A stretch of DNA of 55,447 nucleotides from an uncultured Prevotellaceae bacterium (GCA_946188395.1 CAMHUU010000017.1:1-55447), one strand, 5' to 3'. Shown: positions 7,997-17,384, counted from the stretch's first letter. Notes: generated by a model not told the origin, from the sequence alone. Translations and numbers: made by a program.

Positions 7997-8031
7997 TAAT
8001 TCTTAATTCTTAATTCTTAATTCTTAATTAA
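7997..8031. repeat. Five-unit TAATTCT heptamer array
   Basis: Four TAATTCT copies and one TAATTAA make 35 bp. The array ends five bases before the -7 box of the alpha-2-macroglobulin gene and so occupies its -33 region. Confidence 0.88.
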
Positions 8032-8035
8032 TTTG

Positions 8036-8043
8036 TAACTTTG
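8036..8043 (+). promoter_or_regulatory. -7 box for the alpha-2-macroglobulin operon
   Basis: TAACTTTG matches TAnnTTTG, 26 bp before the ATG at 8069. A TTTG at 8032-8035 is too close to act as the -33 element. Confidence 0.55.
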
Positions 8044-8068
8044 TCCCTACAAATAAATATACGCGAGT

Positions 8069-11000
8069 ATGAAACAAAAACTGTTAATCATGATGGCAGC
8101 GATGCTGCTAGTGCCCATGGGAATATTCAGTCAGACATATCAGGAGTTGTGGAAACAGGTGGAGCAGGCCCAGCGAAAGGACTTGCCGAAGACCGCTATG
8201 GAACATCTGCAGCAGATAGAGACGAAGGCGCAGAAGGCTGGCGACTACGGACAGTTGCTGAAAGCCACGCTGTTGACGTCGAAGTTGCAGGCCGAGGTGG
8301 CACCCGACTCGCTGCAGCCTGCCGTGAAGCGTCTGGAACGGGAAGCGGAAAGCACCAAGAACCTGGCGCTGAAGGCCGTCTACTGCACGGTGTTGTCGAA
8401 GGTGTATGAGCATAATTCCTATCATTTAGGCGAGGATGCCGAAACGGTGTCGCAGCGCTGGCGCCAGCAGGCATTGGAACACCCCGAGGCTCTGGCACAG
8501 GTGAAGGGTGATACGTATCATCCCTTTGTCATCGACGGCAAGGACAGCAAGGTGTATTATGACGACGACCTGCTGAATATTGTGGGCAGAGAATTAAGTG
8601 CTTGGCAGTGGCTGCATGACTATTACACCAAGGTGGGTAACCGCAAGGCTGCCTGTCTGACAGGCGTGCAGGCTTTTGACGATATTGCCTCGATAGACTC
8701 GCTCATCAAGGTGTATGGCGATTTGCCCGAGGCTTGCGAACTGGCCATCAAGCGTTTCAATCTGATGGATGGTGAGCACTACTCTGTGGCCCAGCGCATC
8801 GGTTACTTGCGCGAGTCGCTGACGAAGTGGGGCGACTGGAAACGTGCCAACTGGCTGCGCAACATGGAGCGCGACATGACGCGTCCGACGTTTACCGCCC
8901 AGATTCCTGAACACATCGCCATGCCCCAGCAGCCACAGAATGTCAAGCTGGAGTCGCTGCGCAACATACAGTCGCTGACGATGAACGTCTACGAGACGAC
9001 GCTGAAGGGCGATACGGAGCTGAATCCCAATAATGAAAAAGACTACAAGAAGATCAAGTCGCACCTGAAGTTGCGCATGGACCTGACGAAGACGCTGCAG
9101 TTTACGGGCCATGCTGACTACGAGAGTTTCGAGGATTCCTTGCTGCTGGCAGGTTTGGAGCCCGGCGTCTACCTGATAGAATTCACGTCGCCCCAGACGG
9201 AGACGGCACGACGGCTGTATTTCGTGTCGGGTGTGAGGGTGATGGCGCAGGCCATGCCCAAGGTTCGGATGCGCTATGTGGTGGTTGACGCCCGCACTGG
9301 TCAACCCATTCCGCAGGCTACCTTGCGTGTCAAATACCGTGCAGGATGGAAGACGCCTGAGAAGACGGACGACCTGACGTGCAACCAGCAGGGCGAGGTG
9401 ATGCTCGACAATTCGGAGCGCTCGCCGTGGAGAGTGTATGGCTATACGAAGAATGACGTCTATAATCCCCCGATGAGCTCCTATGGCCGCTATACCTACT
9501 ATGGTCGTGAATATCATTCGGAACATATCAGCGTGTTTACCGACCGCAGCATCTATCGTCCTGGGCAGACGGTGCATGTGACAGCCATCGTGTGGAAAGA
9601 GCAATCGGCGCTGGACAATGTGGCCGTAGCAGGAAAGGGTGTCAGGATGGAACTGCGCGACGCCAACTACAAGGTGGTGGGTGAAACGCAGGTGACGACA
9701 GACCGATACGGCAAGTGCAGCACCACGTTCACGCTGCCTAAAGGTCTGCTGAACGGACGCTTTACGGTGCGTGCCAACAACAGTTCGATCAACATCAGCG
9801 TAGAGGAATACAAACGTCCTACCTTCCAAGTGGAGTTTGATGAATATAAGGAAGCTTACCAGGCTGGTGACACCATCCAGACGCAAGGCAAGGCGATGAC
9901 CTATGCCGGTGTGCCCGTGCAGGACGCCAAGGTGAAGTATACGGTAAAGCGCCGTGTGGCCTACTGGTGGATGAGCTATTCGTGGTACTGGCAGTCGGGT
10001 TATTTCGGACGCGGATTGCAAGAAGAAGTGGTGAATGAAGGCGAGGCGACGACGGATGACGAAGGAAAGTTCCTGGCCAGTGTTCCCTTGACACTGCCCG
10101 ACGAGGTGAAGAATGCCCGCATGTACTACCACTTCGTGGTGGAAGCCAACGTGACGGATGTGGGTGGTGAGACGCATTACGGCACGCAGACGTTGCCGTT
10201 GGGTACGAAACCTACAGCTTTGACTTGCGACCTGCCGCAACAGGTGCGCAGCGACCAGTTGCCCGAGGTGACCTTTTCGCGCTATAATGCAGCAGGAAAG
10301 ACCATTGAGGGTACAGTAAAATACCGCCTCGATGGCGGCAAATGGAAACAATGCGCAGCCAATTGTCAATTATCAATTGTCAATTCTCAATTAAAGAGCG
10401 GTGAGCATCGTTTGGAGGCTGTATGCGAAAACGACTCGATAGACATGACGTTTGTCGTCTTCGGACTGGACGACACGAAGCCTGCCACCAAGACCAGCGA
10501 CTGGTTCTATGCCTCGGCCTCGCAATTCCCCAATGACGGCAAACCCGTTACGATTCAGGTGGGTTCGAGCGATCCGAACGTCCACATGGTCTATGGTATC
10601 TATGCTGGCGACTCGGTGATAGAACAAGGTGTGGTGAAGAAGAACGGCGAACTGCTGAACAGGAAGTTCACGTATAAGGAAGCATACGGCAATGGATTGT
10701 TGGTAAGCTATGCATGGGTGAAGGACGGACAATTCCACCAGCACCAGCACACCATCGGACGTCCGATGCCCAACAAACAGCTGCGACTGACGTGGGAAAC
10801 CTTCCGCGACCGATTGACGCCTGGACAACAGGAGGAGTGGCGACTGCGCATCGTGAATCCCGACGGAACCCCCGCTGACGCCTCGCTGATGGCTGTGCTC
10901 TACGACAAGAGCCTGGATCAGATTAAGCCGCACCAGTGGTCGTTCTCGCCAACGAACTACCTGCCGAAGCCCTCGACTAACTGGAATTTCCGCAAAAGCC

Positions 11001-13573
11001 ATCAGTTACAGTGGTATGCTACACAGCCCTACCAGTCGCCCTTGAAGGTGTCAGGACTGGTGTTCAGCCGTTTCGACGACAGCGTGCTGCCAACCTATCG
11101 GGCTGTCTATCAGACGTTGGGACGTGGCGCAGGGCGAATGCTGATGAAAGCCAATGCCGCAGCGCCCATGATGGAAGATGGAGCGGTGCTGAATGAAGTG
11201 GTTGAAGCACCGATGGCAGAATCGAAGGTGTTTGACGTTGCTGAGGAATCTGTGGTTGCAAAAGAGTCTTCTGATAATGTTTCGGAAGAACCCCAGCAGG
11301 AAGAAAACGTGCAGATGCGCGAGAACTTGAACGAGACAGCCTTCTGCTATCCCCAGTTGACGACCGACGAGCAGGGACGGGTGGTGATGAAATTCACGCT
11401 GCCCGAGAGTCTGACGACTTGGCGATTCATGGGCGTGGCCAACAGCGCTGATATGCTGTATGGCAGTGTTGGGGGTGAGGCTGTGGCCAAGAAGGACGTG
11501 ATGATTCAGCCTAACATGCCCCGCTTTATCCGTATGGGTGATGAGGCACAACTCACGGCTCGCATCTTCAACACGGGCGAAAAGACCGCCAGCGGAAAGG
11601 CTAAGCTGCTACTGCTGGATGCAGAGACAGAAAAGGTCGTCTTTACGCAAGAACAGTCCTTTAGCGTGGAGGCAGGAAAAACGGGCGCAGTAACATTTAA
11701 AGTTGAGAGTTTACAGTTGAGAGTTGAGAGTTCAGCGCTGCTGATTTGTAAGGTGATGGCAGTGGGTGAAGGTTTTAGCGATGGAGAACAGCATTACCTG
11801 CCTGTATTGCCCAATCGCGAATACGTCACCAAGACCGTTCCTTACACCCAGCACGAGCCCGGTGTGAAGACCATCGACCTGACGAAGCTCTTCCCGCAGG
11901 GTACTACCCAGCAGAAACTCACCATAGAATATACGAACAATCCTGCGTGGCTGATGGTGCAGTCGCTGCCCGTATTGGGTCAGCCTTGGGAACACAGTGC
12001 CATCGATCAGGCTGCATCGTACTATAGCAACCTGTTGGCCAAGAGTCTGCTGGATGAGAGTCCGCAGGTGAAGAAGACCTTTGAGTTGTGGAAGCAGGAA
12101 TCTCTCACCTCTGACCTCTCATCTCTCACCTCTCAATTAGAGAAGGATCAGGAACTGAAGGATCTGATTCTGGCCGAGACTCCCTGGGTGGGCGATGCTG
12201 ATCGTGAAAGTGAGCAGAAGCAGCGCCTGGCCGACTTCTTCGACGAGAACGGTATTGCAAATCGTCTGGAAACGGCTGTCGCCAAGCTGAAGAAGTTGCA
12301 GAATCCTGACGGTTCGTTCTCGTGGTATCCTGGCATGCAGGGCAGCACGTACATCACCGTTGCCATCGAGGAGATGCTGATTCGCCTGAACCGCATGGTA
12401 GGCAAGCAAGACGACACGAAACAGATGCAGGACAAGGCCTTTAAGTATATCGGCAAGGAGATGGTCGACTTGGTAAAGGAGTTGAAGAAACAGGAGAAGA
12501 AAGGCTACAAGCCCTCGTTCCCCACGTTTACCGCACTGCGCTGGCTCTATTTGTGCGCCCTCGACGGACGTCAGTTGGAGAACGACGTGAAGACGGCTAA
12601 TGACTACCTCATTGCCCTGCTGAAGAAGGACATCAAGCGACAGACCATCTACGAGAAGGCCCTGACGGCTATCGTGCTCTCACAGCATGGAGAGGCAAAG
12701 CGTGCGGCAGAATACGTGCAGAGCCTGAAGGAATATACCGTTTATACCGAGGAGATGGGGCGCTATTACGATACACCGCGTGCCGGCTATTCGTGGTACG
12801 ACTACAAGATTCCTACCGAGGTGGCTGCTATCGAGGCCATCCAGATGGTGGCGCCTAACGACCAGCAGACGGTCGACGAGATGCGTCGCTGGCTCCTGCA
12901 GGAGAAGCGCACGCAGATGTGGGATACGCCTATCAGCAGCGTCAATGCCATCTATGCGTTCCTGAATAATCAGAATTCGCTGAATACCCAGGGTGCTCCG
13001 TCAGTCCTTGCTATCGACGGCACACCTGTCGAACTGCCTAAGGCTACCGCAGGACTGGGTTATGTGAAGACGGCCATTCAGGAGCCGAAGGGTCAGACCT
13101 TCACCGCCACGAAGACCAGTGAAGGCACGTCGTGGGGTGCTGTCTATGCGCAGTTCTTCCAGAAGACGTCGGACATCGAACAGTCGCAGAGCGGCATCAG
13201 CGTGAAGCGCGAGATATTGTTAGCGGGAAAACCGCTGACAACAGGGGCTTTGACTATCGGTGACCGCATCAAGGTTCGCCTCACCATCGAGTGCACGCGC
13301 GATTTGGACTTCGTACAGGTGGTCGACCGTCGTGCAGCCTGCATGGAACCTGTCAAGCAGCTCTCTGGCTATCAGAATGGTGCCTATGTGTCGCCCAAGG
13401 ACTATGCGACGAACTACTATTTCTATGGTTTGTCGAAGGGCAAGCACGTGATAGAAACCGAATATTATATCGACCGCGCTGGAACCTACGAGAGCGGCTC
13501 GTGCACCGTGCAGTGTGCCTACGCTCCTGAATATCGCGCCACAGCACCGTCGGTTACCTTTAATGTCAAATAA
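8069..13573 (+). CDS. Giant alpha-2-macroglobulin family protein
   Basis: An 1834-residue exported protein with an N-terminal signal peptide (MKQKLLIMMAAMLLVPMGIF then SQ). Bacterial alpha-2-macroglobulins trap or inhibit foreign proteases near the envelope. An MG2-type domain is marked by FTDRSIYRPGQTVHVTAIVW near residue 488. The A2M domain follows near 1087 (FCYPQLTTDEQGRVVMKF, then LTTWRFMGVAN), and a helical thioester-like domain runs from about 1300 to 1650. The CxEQ thioester is absent: the aligned stretch reads PWEHSAIDQAASYYSN, so covalent trapping is not expected. Three heptamer arrays are translated in frame near residues 765-775, 1211-1222 and 1346-1357. A gene for a DUF1573-like lipoprotein-sized protein follows 5 bp later. 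The partner penicillin-binding protein known from Proteobacteria is not present. Confidence 0.9.
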   Translation: MKQKLLIMMAAMLLVPMGIFSQTYQELWKQVEQAQRKDLPKTAMEHLQQIETKAQKAGDYGQLLKATLLTSKLQAEVAPDSLQPAVKRLEREAESTKNLALKAVYCTVLSKVYEHNSYHLGEDAETVSQRWRQQALEHPEALAQVKGDTYHPFVIDGKDSKVYYDDDLLNIVGRELSAWQWLHDYYTKVGNRKAACLTGVQAFDDIASIDSLIKVYGDLPEACELAIKRFNLMDGEHYSVAQRIGYLRESLTKWGDWKRANWLRNMERDMTRPTFTAQIPEHIAMPQQPQNVKLESLRNIQSLTMNVYETTLKGDTELNPNNEKDYKKIKSHLKLRMDLTKTLQFTGHADYESFEDSLLLAGLEPGVYLIEFTSPQTETARRLYFVSGVRVMAQAMPKVRMRYVVVDARTGQPIPQATLRVKYRAGWKTPEKTDDLTCNQQGEVMLDNSERSPWRVYGYTKNDVYNPPMSSYGRYTYYGREYHSEHISVFTDRSIYRPGQTVHVTAIVWKEQSALDNVAVAGKGVRMELRDANYKVVGETQVTTDRYGKCSTTFTLPKGLLNGRFTVRANNSSINISVEEYKRPTFQVEFDEYKEAYQAGDTIQTQGKAMTYAGVPVQDAKVKYTVKRRVAYWWMSYSWYWQSGYFGRGLQEEVVNEGEATTDDEGKFLASVPLTLPDEVKNARMYYHFVVEANVTDVGGETHYGTQTLPLGTKPTALTCDLPQQVRSDQLPEVTFSRYNAAGKTIEGTVKYRLDGGKWKQCAANCQLSIVNSQLKSGEHRLEAVCENDSIDMTFVVFGLDDTKPATKTSDWFYASASQFPNDGKPVTIQVGSSDPNVHMVYGIYAGDSVIEQGVVKKNGELLNRKFTYKEAYGNGLLVSYAWVKDGQFHQHQHTIGRPMPNKQLRLTWETFRDRLTPGQQEEWRLRIVNPDGTPADASLMAVLYDKSLDQIKPHQWSFSPTNYLPKPSTNWNFRKSHQLQWYATQPYQSPLKVSGLVFSRFDDSVLPTYRAVYQTLGRGAGRMLMKANAAAPMMEDGAVLNEVVEAPMAESKVFDVAEESVVAKESSDNVSEEPQQEENVQMRENLNETAFCYPQLTTDEQGRVVMKFTLPESLTTWRFMGVANSADMLYGSVGGEAVAKKDVMIQPNMPRFIRMGDEAQLTARIFNTGEKTASGKAKLLLLDAETEKVVFTQEQSFSVEAGKTGAVTFKVESLQLRVESSALLICKVMAVGEGFSDGEQHYLPVLPNREYVTKTVPYTQHEPGVKTIDLTKLFPQGTTQQKLTIEYTNNPAWLMVQSLPVLGQPWEHSAIDQAASYYSNLLAKSLLDESPQVKKTFELWKQESLTSDLSSLTSQLEKDQELKDLILAETPWVGDADRESEQKQRLADFFDENGIANRLETAVAKLKKLQNPDGSFSWYPGMQGSTYITVAIEEMLIRLNRMVGKQDDTKQMQDKAFKYIGKEMVDLVKELKKQEKKGYKPSFPTFTALRWLYLCALDGRQLENDVKTANDYLIALLKKDIKRQTIYEKALTAIVLSQHGEAKRAAEYVQSLKEYTVYTEEMGRYYDTPRAGYSWYDYKIPTEVAAIEAIQMVAPNDQQTVDEMRRWLLQEKRTQMWDTPISSVNAIYAFLNNQNSLNTQGAPSVLAIDGTPVELPKATAGLGYVKTAIQEPKGQTFTATKTSEGTSWGAVYAQFFQKTSDIEQSQSGISVKREILLAGKPLTTGALTIGDRIKVRLTIECTRDLDFVQVVDRRAACMEPVKQLSGYQNGAYVSPKDYATNYYFYGLSKGKHVIETEYYIDRAGTYESGSCTVQCAYAPEYRATAPSVTFNVK
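10361..10395. repeat. In-frame five-unit AATTGTC heptamer array
   Basis: Units AATTGTC, AATTATC, AATTGTC, AATTCTC and AATTAAA (35 bp) lie inside the alpha-2-macroglobulin gene. They are translated as CQLSIVNSQLK, without breaking the frame. Confidence 0.88.
11701..11735. repeat. In-frame five-unit AGTTGAG heptamer array
   Basis: Units AGTTGAG, AGTTTAC, AGTTGAG, AGTTGAG and AGTTCAG (35 bp) lie inside the alpha-2-macroglobulin gene and are read as VESLQLRVESS. Confidence 0.88.
12103..12137. repeat. In-frame five-unit TCTCACC heptamer array
   Basis: Units TCTCACC, TCTGACC, TCTCATC, TCTCACC and TCTCAAT (35 bp) are read as LTSDLSSLTSQL in the helical domain of the alpha-2-macroglobulin. The same heptamer family appears inside ispH at 16146-16180. 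Confidence 0.88.
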
Positions 13574-13578
13574 GAAAA

Positions 13579-14628
13579 ATGAAAAAGTACCTCATGATAC
13601 CCTCCCTGCTTCTGCTGGCTGCACTCCCTGTAGCTGCGCAGAAACTAGTGGCAGAGAATACCGTTGTTGACGTGGGTCGTACTGGCTACCAGAAACCCAT
13701 TACGGCCGTCTTCGAGTTTCGTAACAAAAGTAGTCGCCGTCTGAAGATTGAGGCGGTAAAGCCAGACTGCTATTGTGTCTCAGTGGACTATCCCAAAGGC
13801 GAGATAGGCGGCAACGGAAAGTTCCAGATTCGTATGACTTACGATGCCCGTCAGTTGGGACACTTCAACCAGCAGGCAGCAGTCATCAGCAATGCCACGA
13901 AGAAGCCCCTTTATGTGACGATGCAGGGCGTCGTGTTGGAGCATTATGTCGACCTCTCGGGCAATTATCCTGTGGCGATGGGCGATTTGCGTCTCGATAA
14001 GACGGATCTTGAGTTTGACGATGTCAATCGCGGCGACCAGCCTGTGCAGGAACTGCATCTCTATAATCATGGCTCCAAGGACTACCAGCCCAATTTGTTG
14101 CATCTGCCTCCTTATCTGACTGCTCTGATGCAGCCTGAAAAGCTGCAGCCTGGCGAGGAAGGAGTAATGACTGTCAGACTCAATTCAGCCAAGTTGCACG
14201 ACTACGGACTGACGCAGACTGCTGTCTATCTGGCTGGCAATGTGGGCGATAAGGTTCGTGCAGACCATGAAATCGGCGTTTCGGCAGTGTTGCTGCCCTC
14301 GTTCCCTGAGAAGATTACGAACCCTGCCCGTATTCAGTTGTCGAAGGAATCGGTGGACATCCAGTTTGATGGTAAAAAGAAGAAAACGGAAGTCATTGAT
14401 ATTGTCAACATAGGACAGTCGGAACTGAAGATTTCATCGTTGCAGATGTTTACCGGCGGACTGAAGATCTCGCTGAGCAAGAGCCGTCTGATGCCTGGCG
14501 AGTATGCCAAGCTGAAGATTACGGCCATGCGCGACGACTTGCAGAAAGTGCGTACGCGTCCTCGAATCCTGATGATTACCAACGACCCCGACAAGGCCAA
14601 GATCGTCATCACCATCAATGCGAAATAA
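13579..14628 (+). CDS. Exported DUF1573/ASH-like beta-sandwich protein
   Basis: A 349-residue protein with a signal peptide (LLLLAALPVAAQ) and at least two immunoglobulin-like repeats of the DUF1573/ASH type. The first is marked by VVDVGRTGYQKPITAVFEFR and a central PDCYCVSVDYPKGEI, the usual DUF1573 position of a Cys-rich strand. A second domain starts near residue 135 and a third near 255 (RIQLSKESVDIQFDGKKKK). It begins 5 bp after the alpha-2-macroglobulin stop, so the two are probably co-transcribed and may act together at the cell surface. The biochemical function of DUF1573 proteins is unknown; a structural or adhesive role is an inference from the fold. Confidence 0.8.
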   Translation: MKKYLMIPSLLLLAALPVAAQKLVAENTVVDVGRTGYQKPITAVFEFRNKSSRRLKIEAVKPDCYCVSVDYPKGEIGGNGKFQIRMTYDARQLGHFNQQAAVISNATKKPLYVTMQGVVLEHYVDLSGNYPVAMGDLRLDKTDLEFDDVNRGDQPVQELHLYNHGSKDYQPNLLHLPPYLTALMQPEKLQPGEEGVMTVRLNSAKLHDYGLTQTAVYLAGNVGDKVRADHEIGVSAVLLPSFPEKITNPARIQLSKESVDIQFDGKKKKTEVIDIVNIGQSELKISSLQMFTGGLKISLSKSRLMPGEYAKLKITAMRDDLQKVRTRPRILMITNDPDKAKIVITINAK

Positions 14629-14637
14629 AGTAATGTC

Positions 14638-14672
14638 TCTAACTTCTTTAACTTCTTAACTCCTTTAACTCC
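14638..14672. repeat. Nonamer array (TTAACTTCT family) before meaB
   Basis: Imperfect 8-9 bp units of the TAACTTCTT/AACTCCTTT kind precede the meaB start. Read on the other strand they are GAAGTTAAA/GAAGTTAGA, the same family as the perfect array at 25230-25292. Confidence 0.75.
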
Positions 14673-14680
14673 TCAATTAT

Positions 14681-15802
14681 ATGGAACATCCCGAGAATAG
14701 TTCAGAATATGCAGGCTTGCAGGTCAACAGTGGCGTTGCACAGCCTTCCATCATCAACCCCTACCTGAAGCGCAAGCGCGTTCCTCGTCGCGAACTCTCT
14801 GCCGCTGAGATGGTTGAGGGTATCGTCAAAGGCGACGTGACCATCCTTTCGCAGGCTGTGACGTTGGTCGAGAGTGTCAACCCTGACCATCAGGCCAAGG
14901 CGCAGGAGGTCATCAATAAGTGTCTGCCTTATAGCGGTAACTCGATTCGCGTGGGCATCAGTGGTGTGCCTGGTGCAGGCAAGTCGACGAGTATCGACGA
15001 GTTTGGCATCCATGTGTTGAAGGAGAAGGGCGGCAAGTTGGCTGTGCTGGCCATAGACCCCTCGTCGGAACGTTCGAAGGGTAGTATTCTGGGCGACAAG
15101 ACGCGTATGGAGAAGCTCAGCGTGCATCCCGATTCGTTCATTCGCCCCAGTCCTACGGCAGGTTCCTTGGGCGGTGTGGCCCGTAAGACGCGCGAAACCA
15201 TCATCCTCTGCGAGGCAGCAGGCTTCGACAAGATTTTCGTCGAGACCGTTGGAGTAGGGCAGAGCGAGACGGCCTGTCACTCGATGGTCGACTTCTTCCT
15301 GCTCATCCAGTTGGCTGGTACAGGCGACGATCTGCAGGGCATCAAGCGTGGCATTATGGAAATCTGTGATGCCATTGTCATCAACAAGTGTGATGGCGAC
15401 AACGTCGACAAGTGCCACATGGCAGCCACGAACTTCCGTAACGCCTTGCATTTCTTCCCGATGCCTGAGAGCGGCTGGCTGCCTAAGGTGTTGTGCTACA
15501 GCGGATTCTACGGCTATGGCGTTAAGGAAATCTGGGACATGATTTACGAGTACATTGATTTCGTCAAAGCAAACGGCTATTTCAACTATCGTCGTAACGA
15601 ACAGTCGAAATACTGGATGTATGAGAGCATCAACGAACATCTGCGCCTCAGTTTCTATAACAACCAGCTCATCCGGCAATCGTTGCAGGACGCTGAGCGG
15701 AGTGTGCTGGGTGGCGAGCAGACTTCGTTTATGGCGGCTCAACACTTGTTAGAGCTCTATTATAACGACCTTAAGGACTTTAAGGACATTAAGGAAAAAT
15801 AA
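14681..15802 (+). CDS. meaB: Methylmalonyl-CoA mutase-associated GTPase MeaB
   Basis: A 373-residue cytosolic G3E-family GTPase that loads and protects the adenosylcobalamin cofactor of methylmalonyl-CoA mutase, an enzyme of the succinate-propionate route. The P-loop is GVPGAGKST near residue 94. DPSSERSKGSILGDKTRM and ETVGVGQSE follow as the switch and Walker B regions, and VINKCDGDN is the base-recognition (NKxD) motif. A normal helical C-terminal dimerisation region follows. The length is a little above usual owing to a 50-residue N-terminal extension. The mutase genes are not in the window. ispH starts 2 bp after this gene's stop codon, so the two are read as one unit. Confidence 0.95.
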   Translation: MEHPENSSEYAGLQVNSGVAQPSIINPYLKRKRVPRRELSAAEMVEGIVKGDVTILSQAVTLVESVNPDHQAKAQEVINKCLPYSGNSIRVGISGVPGAGKSTSIDEFGIHVLKEKGGKLAVLAIDPSSERSKGSILGDKTRMEKLSVHPDSFIRPSPTAGSLGGVARKTRETIILCEAAGFDKIFVETVGVGQSETACHSMVDFFLLIQLAGTGDDLQGIKRGIMEICDAIVINKCDGDNVDKCHMAATNFRNALHFFPMPESGWLPKVLCYSGFYGYGVKEIWDMIYEYIDFVKANGYFNYRRNEQSKYWMYESINEHLRLSFYNNQLIRQSLQDAERSVLGGEQTSFMAAQHLLELYYNDLKDFKDIKEK

Positions 15803-15804
15803 CC

Positions 15805-16683
15805 ATGCTGAATATTGAAATCGACAACGGCAGTGGTTTCTGTTTTGGTGTGACCACAGCCATCCAGAAGGCCGAAGAGGAACTGGCCAAGGGGAACCGC
15901 CTCTATTGTCTGGGCGATATCGTTCACAACGGAATGGAGTGCGAGCGCCTGCGGGCGATGGGACTCATTACCATCAATCACGACGATCTTCGTGAGTTGC
16001 ACGATGTGAAGGTGCTGCTGCGTGCTCATGGTGAACCCCCTGAGACCTATGAACTGGCGCGTCGCAACAATATCGAGATCATCGATGCCACCTGTCCTGT
16101 GGTGTTGCAGCTCCAGAAGCGCATCAAGAAACAGTATGAGTGTTCTCTGGCTTCTCACCTCTCACCTCTCACCTCTCAAATCGTCATTTTCGGCAAGAAA
16201 GGTCATGCCGAGGTGTTGGGATTGGTGGGACAGACGCATTCCGATGCCATCGTCATCGAGAATGTCGACGAGGTGGCAAAGCTCGATTTCTCGCGCGACA
16301 TCTACCTATACTCACAAACCACCAAGTCGCTCGACGAGTTTCATCGCATCATCGAGTATATCCAACAGCACATCTCGCCGACGGCTACTTTTAAGAGTTT
16401 CGACACCATCTGCCGTTCTGTGGCCAATCGTATGCCTAACATCTCGCAGTTTGCTACCAAGCACGACCTGATTCTGTTTGTTTGCGGAAGGAAGAGTTCT
16501 AACGGTAAGGTGCTTTACAACGAGTGCCTGCGTGTCAATCCCAACACGCATCTCATCGAGGGTCCTGACGAGATTGACCGCCAGTGGCTTACTGGCATCA
16601 ACACGGTGGGCATCTGCGGTGCCACCAGCACACCGAAGTGGCTGATGGAACAATGCCGCGACGCCATCATCAAGATGGAATAA
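15805..16683 (+). CDS. ispH: 4-hydroxy-3-methylbut-2-enyl diphosphate reductase
   Basis: A 292-residue iron-sulfur enzyme making IPP and DMAPP in the last step of the MEP isoprenoid pathway. The three cluster cysteines are in SGFCFGV, DATCPVV and DTICRSVANR. Substrate-binding residues appear in DIVHNG, RAHGEPP, GKKGHAEVLG, SSNGK and CGATSTP. Length and domain order are normal. The odd point is an in-frame heptamer array (16146-16180) read as LASHLSPLTSQ, between the second cysteine region and the GKKGHAEV strand. It should fall in a surface loop, since all active-site residues are kept. The gene follows meaB by 2 bp and converges on cmk. The neighbourhood ispH-cmk-porQ is a recurrent Bacteroidetes arrangement. 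Confidence 0.96.
   Translation: MLNIEIDNGSGFCFGVTTAIQKAEEELAKGNRLYCLGDIVHNGMECERLRAMGLITINHDDLRELHDVKVLLRAHGEPPETYELARRNNIEIIDATCPVVLQLQKRIKKQYECSLASHLSPLTSQIVIFGKKGHAEVLGLVGQTHSDAIVIENVDEVAKLDFSRDIYLYSQTTKSLDEFHRIIEYIQQHISPTATFKSFDTICRSVANRMPNISQFATKHDLILFVCGRKSSNGKVLYNECLRVNPNTHLIEGPDEIDRQWLTGINTVGICGATSTPKWLMEQCRDAIIKME
16146..16180. repeat. In-frame five-unit TCTCACC heptamer array inside ispH
   Basis: Units TCTGGCT, three TCTCACC and TCTCAAA give 35 bp of coding sequence in an essential-pathway gene. Three identical central units suggest it is young or being homogenised. Confidence 0.88.
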
Positions 16684-16692
16684 TGTCTTTTT

Positions 16693-17379
16693 TTATTTGA
16701 CTGCTTCGTTGAAGCGGTCCAAGAGCCATTGCTTCTGTTCGGCAATGGTCATATTCGAATTGTCGAGTTCGAGGGCATCGTCAGCCTTCTTCAGCGGCGA
16801 CACTTCGCGATGTGAGTCGATGTAGTCGCGCTCCTGCACGTTTTTCAGAATCTCGTCGTAGTCAGCCTCCATGCCCTTGCCCTTCAGCTCATCGTAACGG
16901 CGCAGGGCACGCACCTCGGCCGAGGCGGTGACAAACACCTTCAGCTCTGCATCGGGGAATACAACGGTGCCGATGTCGCGACCATCCATCACCACACCCT
17001 TGTCTTTTCCCATCTGCTGTTGCTGGGCCACCATAGCCTCGCGCACAAAACCGAGAGTGGCAATGGGACTGACGTGGTTCGATACCTCCATCGTGCGGAT
17101 GTCCTGTTCGACGAGTTCACCGTTCAGATAGGTGTCAGGACGGCCCGTCTCAGCATTAAACTTAAACGAAATCTTGATTTCGGGCATCCGCTGGCGCAGG
17201 GCTTCTTCGTCGATGCCGTCAGCGGTAAACAAACCGTTGCGCAGGGCAAAGAGCGTCACACTGCGATACATGGCGCCGGTGTCCACATATACGTAACCCA
17301 CTTCGCGGGCCAAGTCCTTGGCCATAGTGCTTTTGCCGCACGATGAATGGCCGTCAATAGCGATGGTAATTTTTTTCAT
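16693..17379 (-). CDS. cmk: Cytidylate kinase
   Basis: A 228-residue cytosolic enzyme that phosphorylates CMP and dCMP. The P-loop is [18 protein letters not shown] at the very start, followed by [16 protein letters not shown], the CMP-binding stretch. [14 protein letters not shown] holds the conserved Arg-Asp of the family, and the LID-like segment is [15 protein letters not shown]. Length is usual. It is convergent with ispH (9 bp apart) and 31 bp downstream of porQ on the same strand, probably in the same transcript. The gap to porQ is filled by a heptamer array. Confidence 0.96.
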   Translation of the reverse strand: MKKITIAIDGHSSCGKSTMAKDLAREVGYVYVDTGAMYRSVTLFALRNGLFTADGIDEEALRQRMPEIKISFKFNAETGRPDTYLNGELVEQDIRTMEVSNHVSPIATLGFVREAMVAQQQQMGKDKGVVMDGRDIGTVVFPDAELKVFVTASAEVRALRRYDELKGKGMEADYDEILKNVQERDYIDSHREVSPLKKADDALELDNSNMTIAEQKQWLLDRFNEAVK

Positions 17380-17384
17380 GTTTT

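Noticed and set aside
8594..10369. 591-codon open frame on the minus strand
   Set aside because: It is antisense to the alpha-2-macroglobulin gene and has no domain. The same applies to the long frames at 22304-23803, 28738-30087, 36727-38058 and 41003-42199.
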